From contig CAIULL010000112.1 of assembly GCA_903899985.1 (NCBI GenBank), forward strand, positions 1 to 39,595: 39,595 nucleotides of DNA. The letters run 5' to 3'. Of this stretch, positions 1 through 9,400 are shown one piece after another. The DNA is from an uncultured Schlesneria sp. GTDB taxonomy: Bacteria > Planctomycetota > Planctomycetia > Planctomycetales > Planctomycetaceae. Under the pieces are notes generated by a model, which saw only the letters and a program-made list of their open reading frames with translations, ran no database searches and had not been told where the DNA came from. The number at the start of each line of letters is the position of its first letter. Position 1 is the first letter of the stretch. The position numbers were made by a program, and so were the translations under genes.

Positions 1-1
1 C

Positions 2-187
2 GAAGTGTCGCGGTTCCTTAAGACGTTATCTCCCAATGACTTTGAGCGGACTGGACAGCATTCTGCGGACGGACCATTGTCGCTGATGCGTCTGCTCGAA
101 CGAATTGCAGGGCATATTCCGCATCACGTTGACTTTATCGAACGCAAAAAGGAGACGCTTTTTAAGCCTCAAGTCGATTCAAAATAA
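2..187 (+). CDS. DinB-family protein, C-terminal fragment
   Basis: The 5' end of this gene lies outside the window and only about 61 C-terminal residues are seen. The fragment carries the RTGQHS.DGPLSL and [13 protein letters not shown] patterns typical of the last helices of DinB-like four-helix-bundle proteins, where histidines (QHS, HIPHH) bind a divalent metal. DinB/DUF664-type proteins are often metal-dependent thiol transferases or hydrolases; the substrate cannot be told from this piece. A GTG at position 5 could be read as a start, but the open frame runs to the window edge and the family is about 150-180 residues, so this is a truncation by the window and not a small gene. Confidence 0.7.
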   Translation, partial: EVSRFLKTLSPNDFERTGQHSADGPLSLMRLLERIAGHIPHHVDFIERKKETLFKPQVDSK

Positions 188-366
188 ATGACCTTCTACG
201 GGCGATTCAATTCGTTTGGCGGGTGATCGGGTTGAGAGTTTACCGAGACCTCCGTAGAATTCGTCCGTATTTGTGAATTGTCCGACAGTTCATTGGAAAC
301 TGGCGTGGTTGTTTTGAACGTGGATTACAAACCCAAAAGCGTCTTTGATCGGAGTTACGAAGCGAG

Positions 367-1512
367 ATGACGAATTATTTGTTTACCAGTGAATCTGTCA
401 GCATGGGCCATCCTGACAAAGTGGCGGATCAAGTTTCCGATGGTGTGCTCGATGCGATCCTTGCTCAAGATCCTCGTTCTCGAGTCGCCTGCGAAACGCT
501 CTGTACAACAGATCTGGTTGTCTTGTCGGGTGAAATCACCACGCAAGCGAAACTCGACTACGTCCAGGTTGCCCGAGATGTGGTCAAAGACATCGGTTAT
601 ATCAGCGATGACATTGGATTTTCTTACGAATCTTGCAAAGTATTCGTAGCACTGCACAGCCAGAGTCCTGATATTGCCATGGGTGTCGACCGTGAAGGGG
701 CCGGCGATCAGGGTCTGATGTTCGGTTACGCCTGCGACCAGACTCCAGAACTGATGCCATTGCCAATCGCTTTGTCGCATCGAATCATCAACCGTTTGAC
801 CGAAGCCCGTCAGAAGAATGAAGTCGACTGGCTGCGACCAGACGCGAAAAGTCAGGTCACCGTTGAATATGATTCACACAACAAGCCAGTTGGAATCTCG
901 GCCGTCGTTGTTTCGACTCAACACCACCAAAAAGTCAGTCAGGATGACATCACCAACTTCGTGATTTCAGAAGTTGTGAAAAAGTCGGTTTCTCCTGAGC
1001 TTCTCTCGAAAGAGACGAAATACCACATTAATCCAACGGGCCGGTTTGTTGTCGGCGGTCCTCACGGTGATACAGGCCTGACGGGCCGAAAAATCATCGT
1101 TGATACCTATGGTGGCTGGGGCCGTCACGGTGGTGGTGCGTTCAGTGGCAAAGATCCAACGAAAGTCGATCGATCGGCTGCGTATATGGCCCGTCACGTG
1201 GCCAAGAATATCGTTGCGGCTGGGTTGGCTCGCGAATGTGAAGTCCAACTCGCCTACGCAATCGGTGTCGCCGAACCAGTCAGTATTCGCGTCAATACGA
1301 ACGGTACCAACGCTATTCCAGACGAGAAGATCGTCGCTTTGGTTCGCGAGCATTTCAAGATGACTCCTTTGGCGATCATCGAGTACCTGAAACTGCGACG
1401 TCCAATTTATCGTAAAACCGCCAGCGGTGGTCACTTCGGTCGAAATGAAGCCGAATTCACGTGGGAAGCCACCAACAAGGCCGCCGACCTGAAAAAGGCC
1501 GCCGGTCTCTAA
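367..1512 (+). CDS. metK: S-adenosylmethionine synthetase
   Basis: Methionine adenosyltransferase makes SAM from methionine and ATP, releasing phosphate and pyrophosphate; it is a cytoplasmic homotetramer in known members. At 381 residues it has the usual family length. Near the N-terminus is GHPDK (residues 14-18), which supplies ATP-binding and metal-binding residues; the GAGDQG signature lies near residue 110 and the glycine-rich [19 protein letters not shown] signature in the second half. The start follows a GGAG about 12 bases upstream. The gene stands alone: the DinB-family gene ends 179 bases upstream and a strong terminator follows 37 bases after the stop. No SAM riboswitch was recognisable in the leader at 188-366. 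Confidence 0.97.
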   Translation: MTNYLFTSESVSMGHPDKVADQVSDGVLDAILAQDPRSRVACETLCTTDLVVLSGEITTQAKLDYVQVARDVVKDIGYISDDIGFSYESCKVFVALHSQSPDIAMGVDREGAGDQGLMFGYACDQTPELMPLPIALSHRIINRLTEARQKNEVDWLRPDAKSQVTVEYDSHNKPVGISAVVVSTQHHQKVSQDDITNFVISEVVKKSVSPELLSKETKYHINPTGRFVVGGPHGDTGLTGRKIIVDTYGGWGRHGGGAFSGKDPTKVDRSAAYMARHVAKNIVAAGLARECEVQLAYAIGVAEPVSIRVNTNGTNAIPDEKIVALVREHFKMTPLAIIEYLKLRRPIYRKTASGGHFGRNEAEFTWEATNKAADLKKAAGL

Positions 1513-1545
1513 CAGTCAATCTTGGCTGTGATCACGCCGAAAAAA

Positions 1546-1585
1546 CGAAAAACCCGTCGAGTCTCGTACTTGACGGGTTTTTTTC
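1546..1585 (+). terminator. intrinsic terminator after metK
   Basis: A nine-base perfect stem (AAACCCGTC at 1550-1558 pairing with GACGGGTTT at 1572-1580, 13-base loop) is followed directly by a run of T. An A-rich stretch precedes the stem, so it may also work from the opposite strand. It closes the metK transcript. Confidence 0.88.
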
Positions 1586-1839
1586 GTTGAAATCCAACTT
1601 CGAATCGTCCTGAATCCGGTGTTAGAAGCTTCCTGACCGGTATCCCCGGTTCAGAGCGTTGACTTGCCCGACAATTTCCGGTTCACCGCAGTAAGTCGTT
1701 CGGCTCATGTGGAAAAATGAGTGCTAGATTTCAAACATTCACAGGATCGGTCGTCGATCTTGGCCAGCATGAAAACACCGTCTGGATTTGCTGCAATTCG
1801 TTGTTGTTGATCCAAACCCTAAGCCGAGAGGGGACTGCC

Positions 1840-2523
1840 ATGGGGTTCTTGAAGCCCTTTTTCAAGAACACGTATCGCGACGGCGAGTCGAAACAGGGGC
1901 GCAGCAGTTTCGAGAATCTTAGCGAAGATCAGCTCGAAGCCCACCTGAAAATTGCGCGATATGGCGACTTCATGCTGACCGATGCTGTTCGGCCTTCTTA
2001 CGACTTGCAAGTCGTACCCCAGGCCGGATACCGGCATGATTTCTATCAGGACAAAGAATCGGGAATCAAGATTCCCGTCATTATGGCATCGGCGAGTCGC
2101 GATATTCTGCTGGATGTTTTTCTGGATCTTTTGGAACCGCTTGGTCATGAGGTCGATGTCGTTCTTGAGACGAGTCATGATCGACGGGGAAGTCACCAGG
2201 ACTTGTACCGCGAAGATATCGATTTACCGATTCTCAAGAGCAGTATTTTTGAATTCGAAGAGATGTTGCTTGGTGATGGCTGTACGGGAATCGCCGTTCT
2301 GAATCCCGATATTCCTCAGGAAATTCAGCTCGACGAACACAAACTTCTGATCATTTACGGTCAGGAACTGGCGGATTTCGAAGACATCCTCGACGACTAT
2401 GGTTTGCCTCGAATGGAGAAAATGAGATTCATCACCGAAGCGGAACACATTCATTCCTCCAGCGACGAGTTTGCCCGTCAATTTGAAGAAATGAGATTTC
2501 GCCTTGGTATTGATGATGAATGA
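1840..2523 (+). CDS. conserved hypothetical protein, acidic, cytoplasmic
   Basis: A 227-residue soluble protein with no signal peptide or membrane segment. The open frame extends upstream to 1717, but a strong Shine-Dalgarno (GAGAGGGG, 1826-1833) sits just before the ATG at 1840, and the sequence from MGFLKPFF onward looks like the real N-terminus. It is rich in Asp and Glu, with alternating hydrophobic/acidic segments such as DILLDVFLDLLEPLGHEVDV and EHKLLIIYGQELADFEDIL, suggesting an alpha/beta fold. I do not recognise a functional family. It lies 25 bases before the next gene on the same strand and may be cotranscribed with it. Confidence 0.75.
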   Translation: MGFLKPFFKNTYRDGESKQGRSSFENLSEDQLEAHLKIARYGDFMLTDAVRPSYDLQVVPQAGYRHDFYQDKESGIKIPVIMASASRDILLDVFLDLLEPLGHEVDVVLETSHDRRGSHQDLYREDIDLPILKSSIFEFEEMLLGDGCTGIAVLNPDIPQEIQLDEHKLLIIYGQELADFEDILDDYGLPRMEKMRFITEAEHIHSSSDEFARQFEEMRFRLGIDDE

Positions 2524-2548
2524 AACCTGAAAATCGCTCGGTCTGGAG

Positions 2549-3979
2549 ATGACTCTCGTGCGCACTGTGATGATTTTAATGACGCTCTCTTCGGCTGGCG
2601 CTGGATACGTTTATCTTCAGCGGACACCCGCCGTCAGCGAAGCGTTTCGGGATAAATTGACTTCACAGCGATTGAATGATGGACCTGCCAACACGCCCCA
2701 GAATGGCGATACCGCAGGAACGACTGCCAAAGGCCTTGTCAGCAGGGTTCACCAGAACACCAAATCGATCCTTGATGATTTCGCGAGCTTGCATGGTGGA
2801 CATTCTGATGCACCAACGGAAAATGCCTTCCAGCGATTGAAGCTGGCGACTCAATCAACCATTAATCCATTCTTGAATCGCACCGAAGAGTCGCTGCGTG
2901 ACATGCAGAGTTCGACAGAAGGTGGGTTGCCACACTCAAAACTTCGCGATTTGCAGCGGATTGCCTTTGATCTTGTCGATGAGGAAACGTCGCCGTCTGA
3001 TCGGAGTGCCGATCCAGCGTCGTACCCTCGAAATCACGATGGACAAGATGTTGCCAGTAACCTCGAACGGATTTCAAATGTCAGCGACCGCGATTCGGCC
3101 AATTCCCAAACGAAAAAGCTTTTGAAGCTGAAGCCGACATCGACCGTTAAACAAACGTCTGCGCCAACGACCACGGAATCGACGAAACCCGGTGGTGAGT
3201 GGAAGGTGATTGGGAAAACGACTGAAGGACGAAAGATGCATTCGATGCATCTTGGTGCCAGCGGTGTCAGAACTCTGGTGATTGCCGGATTGAACGGCGA
3301 GGATCGAGTTGCCGTAAGATGGCTTGAGCAATTAGCCCAGGGGTTGGCGAGTCAGCCGAGTCTGATCGAGAACAACGAAGTTGTCTTCTTCCGGGCCGGA
3401 AATCCGGACGGACTGGTGCACCAGTACAAGGGCAATGCGCGCGGTGTTCCCTTGAATCGCAATTTTCCCAGCCGAAGGTTTCGTCAGCCAGTTGGCATGC
3501 CACAATTTGCCGTTCCCGCAAGCGAAGTCGAAACCCGAGTGATGCTCGATACCCTTTACTCGTTTCGCCCACGGCGAATCATTCATCTTTCGTCGACCAC
3601 CGGACGGTCGCAAGTCATTTACAATCGTCTATCAAAGCCAGCTGCGACGGAACTTGAACGATCAGCAAAGCTGGGAATTTTTCCATTCGATCCAGAACAA
3701 AATCCTGGATCAATCGAGGACTTTGCTGACGGGACACTCGAAGCGGCCGTTTTGTCATTGAAAGTGAATGCGGGACGTGACTGGCAGCAAACGTGGACAC
3801 GACTTCAACCGCAAGTCATGGCGGCTGTGATCGGTCGGCCGATCGATGCGGAGCAACCCAGCTTGAGTCTCCCTGAAGATCCGGACAGAACGCCGATTCC
3901 ACCAACGAATGCCGAACCCATTTCACGCAATCCACGCCGACGTGGCTACGAAGAGCTGCCAGCCCCACCGGGCTTCTAA
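2549..3979 (+). CDS. membrane-anchored M14 carboxypeptidase-like protein, probably inactive
   Basis: A 476-residue protein with an N-terminal hydrophobic anchor (residues 5-22), a long low-complexity Ser/Thr/Asp-rich linker to about residue 210, and a C-terminal domain resembling M14 zinc carboxypeptidases. Family landmarks are NPDG (285-288), RGVPLNRNFPS (298-308, the M14 substrate-binding Asn-Arg motif), RIIH (His346, the position of the third zinc ligand) and NPGS (385-388). The first zinc-binding motif HxxE is replaced by NGED (249-252), and the catalytic Glu of the terminal TxEL strand appears to be Ser403 (VLSLKV). I infer a non-catalytic peptidoglycan- or peptide-binding role. The GGAG at 2545-2548 abuts the ATG at 2549, so the GTG at 2558 (nine-base spacing) is a plausible true start. 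Confidence 0.65.
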   Translation: MTLVRTVMILMTLSSAGAGYVYLQRTPAVSEAFRDKLTSQRLNDGPANTPQNGDTAGTTAKGLVSRVHQNTKSILDDFASLHGGHSDAPTENAFQRLKLATQSTINPFLNRTEESLRDMQSSTEGGLPHSKLRDLQRIAFDLVDEETSPSDRSADPASYPRNHDGQDVASNLERISNVSDRDSANSQTKKLLKLKPTSTVKQTSAPTTTESTKPGGEWKVIGKTTEGRKMHSMHLGASGVRTLVIAGLNGEDRVAVRWLEQLAQGLASQPSLIENNEVVFFRAGNPDGLVHQYKGNARGVPLNRNFPSRRFRQPVGMPQFAVPASEVETRVMLDTLYSFRPRRIIHLSSTTGRSQVIYNRLSKPAATELERSAKLGIFPFDPEQNPGSIEDFADGTLEAAVLSLKVNAGRDWQQTWTRLQPQVMAAVIGRPIDAEQPSLSLPEDPDRTPIPPTNAEPISRNPRRRGYEELPAPPGF

Positions 3980-4102
3980 GTCTGTGCAAGAAGCGCTGCG
4001 CGACAGATTCCAAACACGTATGTGACAACGTCGTTACTCCACCGCGACAGGTGGCTACGATAATTGAGAACATCCGTTCGTATCAAGATTGTGGAATTGC
4101 AG

Positions 4103-6085
4103 ATGCCGCGACAATTTATTCTTGGAATGGGAGCCGGTCAGTGTGGCCTTAACCTGTTGACTGAGATTCTTCAGAGGCAACCAGACACAAAAATCACCTA
4201 CGAGCAATGGCCTGTACTCCCCTGGAAACGGAAGCCAAATCTCCCCGGGATTCGTGAGCGGCTTGATCGCTGGAATCATGCCCATTCAGAAACATTCGTT
4301 GGCGACGTCGCCGCTTTCTATCTTCCGTACGTTCAAGAAGCGATCGATTTTGACAGTACGATTCGACTTGTCTGCCTGAAACGCCCTCGCTCGGAAATGG
4401 TCGCGGCCTTAACGCACCACCTCGACATCACCTGCAAAGTGCCAACCAATCACTGGTCCGACGCACTGCTTCCAGGTTGGTATCACGATCCCGTTTGGAC
4501 GCAGACGTTTCCACAATACGCAACTTCCGACCGTACCGAGGCCGCAGGGCTGTATTGGGATGAGTATTATCAGCGAGCTGAAGAATTCTCACAGCGATAT
4601 CCGGAAAATTTTCGGCTGATCGACGCGGATGAGCTGAATGATTTAGCTGGCGTACGTCGTTTGCTGGATTTTGTACGGATTCCACGAGACTTTCAGGTTC
4701 CCGTTCTCGGAATTCGTCCAGCAACGCCCCCGCAAGAGTTGCCAGCTAGTCCTTTAAAAACGCTGGAACCATTAGACCCAAAGCGATGCGTGGTTCTGGT
4801 TCCTTTCCAAGGATTCATTCATCCGCAATGTGAAGAGTGCTTGAAGGAACTTGAACGACGTGGTTACGCGGTTCGGCGCGTCGGCGATTATGGTACGACC
4901 GATGAGGCACGTAACCGGTTGGCGACGGAAGCGTTGACGGACGGGTTTGAAGAAACCCTATGGATTGACGCGGATATCCGCTTCCATGCCGATGACGTCG
5001 AACGAATCCGCTCCCATCCAGAACCGATTGTCACCGCAATCTATCCACGAAAGGAGCAACGAGCACTCGCCAGCCAGATCCTGCCAGGGACAGCCAGCCT
5101 CACTTTTGGCCATGGGGGTGGAATGGTCGAATTGTTGTACGCCGCGACAGGATTCATGCTCGTCCGTCGAGAAGCGTATCTCGCCATTCAGCGACAGATG
5201 AAGCTTCCTGTCTGCAATGAGCGATTCGGACACGCGATCATCCCTTTCTTTCAACCAATGATCCACAAGATTGAAGATGGGCACTGGTATCTTGGCGACT
5301 ATTCGTTTAGTGAACGGGCAAGACTGAGCGGGTTTAAGATCTGGGCTGACACGCGGATCCGATTGTGGCATGTTGGCTGGTACAGTTACGGATGGGAAGA
5401 TGTCGGAATCGACTGGCCGCGATTTGATTCGTTCACGCTGAATTTCGGCGTACCTAAAACGGGTCAGCCCGGTTCCGATCCGATGCCCGTGAACCTTGAG
5501 CGGTTTGCCAGACAGCACGCCTGGCCCGCCGAACGACCAGTTGTTCCGACACCGCCGGAACGAAACTGGTTATTTACCGGTACAGTCATGGCTCTGACGG
5601 ATACGGTTCCCCGAGACGCAAGCCTGATTGTCGAAGTCGGTTCCTGGCTGGGAAGGTCGACCCGTTTCCTGTGCGACCTGGTCCCAAACGCCTGTGTTAT
5701 TGCCATCGATCATTGGCGCGGCAGCCCTGAACATGGTTGCGATCCTGATTTGCTCCCGTTGTTGCCTCGACTGTATGAAACCTTCCTTTCTGAATCGTGG
5801 GAATACCGTCATCGAATCATCCCGCTGAGAGCGGGCTCCATCGATGGCTTGCGGCAGGTTGCGTCAGCAGGGCTGGTTCCCGATGCAATCTATCTGGATG
5901 CCGACCATTCCTATGAAAGCGTCCTGGCCGACCTTTCGACCTCGCTGGATCTGTTTCCCAAAACCAGTATTGTTGGCGACGACTGGAACTGGGAAACCGT
6001 CCGTACCGCCGTTCAAACTGTCGCGAAACAGCGGAATCTTCGTGTGGATCTCTTCAACAACACGGCGTGGCGGATTCTCAGGTAG
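4103..6085 (+). CDS. trifunctional fusion: sulfotransferase-like, glycosyltransferase-like and methyltransferase domains
   Basis: A 660-residue soluble protein. Residues 1-200 look like a PAPS-dependent sulfotransferase: a P-loop-like FILGMGAGQCGLNLL (5-19) for the 5'-phosphosulfate loop and LVCLKRPRSEM (89-99) for the 3'-phosphate motif. Residues about 228-470 resemble an A-fold glycosyltransferase, opening with CVVLVPFQGF and carrying a DxD-type DAD at 289-291 after the hydrophobic strand LWI. Residues about 490-660 are a class I methyltransferase of the Methyltransf_24 type: VEVGSWLGRS (motif I, from about 511), AIDHW, then YLDADHSYE and VGDDW. The frame is open upstream to a TTG at 4064, but the ATG at 4103 places the P-loop right at the N-terminus as in relatives. 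It may decorate a surface glycan or a secreted small molecule; the order of reactions is unknown. Confidence 0.75.
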   Translation: MPRQFILGMGAGQCGLNLLTEILQRQPDTKITYEQWPVLPWKRKPNLPGIRERLDRWNHAHSETFVGDVAAFYLPYVQEAIDFDSTIRLVCLKRPRSEMVAALTHHLDITCKVPTNHWSDALLPGWYHDPVWTQTFPQYATSDRTEAAGLYWDEYYQRAEEFSQRYPENFRLIDADELNDLAGVRRLLDFVRIPRDFQVPVLGIRPATPPQELPASPLKTLEPLDPKRCVVLVPFQGFIHPQCEECLKELERRGYAVRRVGDYGTTDEARNRLATEALTDGFEETLWIDADIRFHADDVERIRSHPEPIVTAIYPRKEQRALASQILPGTASLTFGHGGGMVELLYAATGFMLVRREAYLAIQRQMKLPVCNERFGHAIIPFFQPMIHKIEDGHWYLGDYSFSERARLSGFKIWADTRIRLWHVGWYSYGWEDVGIDWPRFDSFTLNFGVPKTGQPGSDPMPVNLERFARQHAWPAERPVVPTPPERNWLFTGTVMALTDTVPRDASLIVEVGSWLGRSTRFLCDLVPNACVIAIDHWRGSPEHGCDPDLLPLLPRLYETFLSESWEYRHRIIPLRAGSIDGLRQVASAGLVPDAIYLDADHSYESVLADLSTSLDLFPKTSIVGDDWNWETVRTAVQTVAKQRNLRVDLFNNTAWRILR

Positions 6086-6437
6086 TTCGGGCGATCCGTC
6101 CTTTATCGGCACGGACGATCCAAAGATCGGGAACTCGTATCGGATACGGAGTACGATCGGGTTTCCACCGTTGACGCTTATGATCCGCTGGCCGACACCG
6201 CGGCGGAATCTAACGACGAATCAGATACGGAACCACTCTCTGTATGAAGAAAGGCTTCGGGATTCCTGTCTGTTTAACAGCAGCCAGCAGTCCGAATGTG
6301 TGGTCGGCTTATCCCCATGACCCACCACAATCAATCGATCAGTTGGGCTTAAGATCGTTTTTAAGTTAAAAACAGGTATCATTCATCGATCACGTTTGTC
6401 GACGTCACCTGCTTTGACGTGCCGAGGAAACTGCCTG
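6086..6437 (+). other. 352-base gap before the TIR-STAND gene
   Basis: No complete gene is visible. The reading frame of the preceding fusion gene continues open past its TAG for another 53 codons to a TGA at 6245-6247 and encodes an acidic stretch (VSDTEYDRVSTVDAYDPLAD), which could be a decayed coding tail. The last 70 bases are AT-rich and may hold the promoter of the next gene. Confidence 0.4.
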
Positions 6438-9400
6438 ATGTCATTCGCAAGTTTTCACGTTTTTCTATCCCACAATAGTGCCGATAAGCCGGCCGTTGAG
6501 GAACTTGCACGCCGATTGAAAGCCGATGGGATCGAAGCCTGGTTCGACAAGTGGCACCTGGTTCCAGGTAAACCGTGGCAATCGGCGCTTGAGCAGGCGC
6601 TGGCAGACTCAATGTCGGTCGCCGTCTTCGTCGGTCCAAGTGGTTTCGGACCATGGCAAGACGAGGAAATGCGAGCTGCGATCGCGAAACGCGTTCGTCA
6701 AAGGGATAACGAATTTCGGGTGATTCCCATTTTACTTCCCGGAGGGACGCGGGAAGAACGTAGCCGATTACCCGAGTTTCTACTCGCTTCGACCTGGGTG
6801 GAATTCCGTAATTCGCTCGATGAAGACGAGGCGTATCATCGCTTGAAAAGCGGTGTTCTCGGCGTCGCTCCCGGGTTGCCCCCGGGTTCAGCGATCTTTG
6901 AAGGGGAATGTCCATACCGAGGACTTCAGGCGTTTCAGCCAGAGCACTCGGCATTCTTCTTCGGGCGTGAAGCACGAATCGAGTGGCTGCTGAACGCATT
7001 GCGACCGGCACAGTCATTCGACCGATCGGGAGCCCCGCGAGAAAATCGATTCCTGGCGATTGTCGGTTCATCAGGCAGTGGCAAGTCGTCGCTTGCGAGG
7101 GCCGGATTGGTTCCCGCCCTGCGGAATGGAAAGCTTGACGGGAGTGCCAATTGGCCGATCCTGATCTGCCGGCCAGGACATGATCCCCTGGAGAGTCTCG
7201 CCGTTGCGCTCGTGGGAGATCCCCAGATCGGGTCGCGTATTGGCGATGTGGGTAACCTGATTTCGCAAATGGCCTCGGACGAGACTCGATTGCATCTGGC
7301 GGTTCGCGTGGCACTTGCGGGTGCCGATGACTCGCAACGAGTCGTCCTGCTCGTCGATCAATTCGAAGAGGTCTTCACGCTGCAGTCTGATGACACTTCC
7401 AAATCCCGATCAAGCCGCTCGTTCGTCAACTTTTCCCAGATGAATGCAGCAGACGATCATCGGAAGGCGTTCATCGATAACCTGATATATGCGGCGGGCA
7501 TTCCGGGGGGGAAAGTCATCGTGGTGCTGACAATGCGAGCAGACTTTTACGGGAAATGCGCGCTCCATCGCCACCTGGCTGCTGCGATCACCGACCACCA
7601 GGAACTGGTTGGTCCCATGTCGGCTGACGAACTGCGTGAGGTGATCGAGCGACCGGCTCAACTGGTCGGGCTGGAGCTGGAGCGTGGGCTGACAGAAATG
7701 CTGTTGAATGAAATGGAAGATCAAGCGGGAGCGTTGCCTCTGTTACAGCACGCCTTGTGGGAGCTCTGGCAACGGCGCGAAGGGCGACGATTGACGATTT
7801 CGGCCTACAAGGCGATCGGGGGATTGGAAGGGGCACTCGAACAGCAGGCGAATTCAATCTACGAACAAATGAATAAGACCGAGCGGGAAACCTGCCGTCG
7901 AATCTTTCTTCGATTGACGCAACCGGGGGAAGGAAGCGAAGACACGAAACGTCGCGTGCCGATCAATCAATTGGGCGATCCCCGGTTGATCTCGCCTGTG
8001 ATCAACCGGCTCACGAACGTCCGATTGATTACCACTGAAAAGGATTCGTTTGTTGAGGTTTCGCATGAAGCCCTGATTCGATCCTGGACCAAACTACGGG
8101 GTTGGATTGAAGGGGATCGAGAATCGCTGAGAACCCAGCATCGCCTGACGGAAGCGGCTGCGGAATGGATCGGGGCTGATCACAATCAGGGTTATCTGTA
8201 CCAGGGGGCAAGACTGGCAGAAGCCGAGGAGTGGTCTAACACTCCCGAAGCGGACTTGACCAATGATGAGCGTCAGTTCCTTAATGCGAGCCTTGAGCAA
8301 CGCGACCGAGTCAAACGAGAGGAAGCGGCACGTCAGGCTCGCGAAGTTGAAACCTTGAAGAAACTCGCCGAAAGCGAAACACAGCGGGCCAGCGAACAGT
8401 CGCGCGCCGCTCAACGATCGAAATGGCAATCGCTGGCAGCGATGGCCCTGGCCGCCGTGGCCCTGGCCGCTTTCGTCTGGGCTGCAAAAGCCCAGCGTGA
8501 AGCTGTTGCAAACGCCCGTACGGCGGAAGCAAACGCACATCAGACGGAAGAGGCTCGACAAAAAATCGAGGAAACTCTCGCGGGTAACCTCATCGAACGA
8601 ATTCATGATTTTCCGGGTGATTTTGGATACAACGAATCAGACGCTCTCTGGCAGATCGCCGGTTTAACTTCGGAACACGAACCGCTGCGTCGACAAGTCC
8701 TGTCCCTGGCGTTTTCAAAGCCTGGTCATGCTGCACGTCTGATTAATCGGGGAAGCTTCGTGGCGCGGGCCCTCATTGGCTTCGATGAAAAACGGCGCCA
8801 GCAGGCCCTGGACGAAACGATCGTGCCGATACTGAAAAGCCCTTCAGCCACCTCGGACAAGCGACTGGCTGCGGTCCGGATGGGCCTGGCGCTGAACATC
8901 GAAGGAATCGATTTCGCTGAGCTTGCTGTTCGCACATTGGCAGGCGAAATCATTCGGTATCGCGACAATGAATTGCTCGATAAGTTGTCCTCTGATTTGA
9001 ACACAGCGATTCGCTCAATCCCCATTTCGGAATCGCAGCGGGCTGTCGACCCGATCGTCAATGCCATTCAACAAACCAGTGATCCGCGAATTTTGCAGAA
9101 GCTGTGCGAGGCTGTTGGCGAGTTGCCAGGACAAATGACTCCCGCTGACGTCTTGCGAGTTTCCGAACGATTACTACACGTGATGGAAAGCGAGAAGCGA
9201 CCGGATTCAATTCGCGAATTAAGTGATAGTCTTGTCTCGCTTCCCAAGAATCTGAATGTCATTAACGCCGGGCGCGGAATCAAATACCTCGTACAGGCGA
9301 TCGAAAACACGAAACGGACCGAGGTCCGTAACAGTCTTGTCGAGACGATTAAATCCTGGTGCGGACGTTTAAAGCCAGATGATTTCAAAGTCACCGAAAA

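Noticed and set aside
188-366. Possible SAM riboswitch in the metK leader
   Set aside because: No recognisable conserved core or paired elements of known SAM riboswitch classes, and no terminator/anti-terminator pair before the start codon.
4064-4102. TTG start adding 13 residues to the transferase fusion protein
   Set aside because: No clear ribosome-binding site, and the ATG at 4103 puts the P-loop-like motif at the usual distance from the N-terminus.
6379-7314. Long open frame (311 codons) antisense to the TIR and NTPase region
   Set aside because: Arg/Pro-rich low-quality translation mirroring the codon pattern of the strong TIR-nSTAND1 gene; no ribosome-binding site or family signature.
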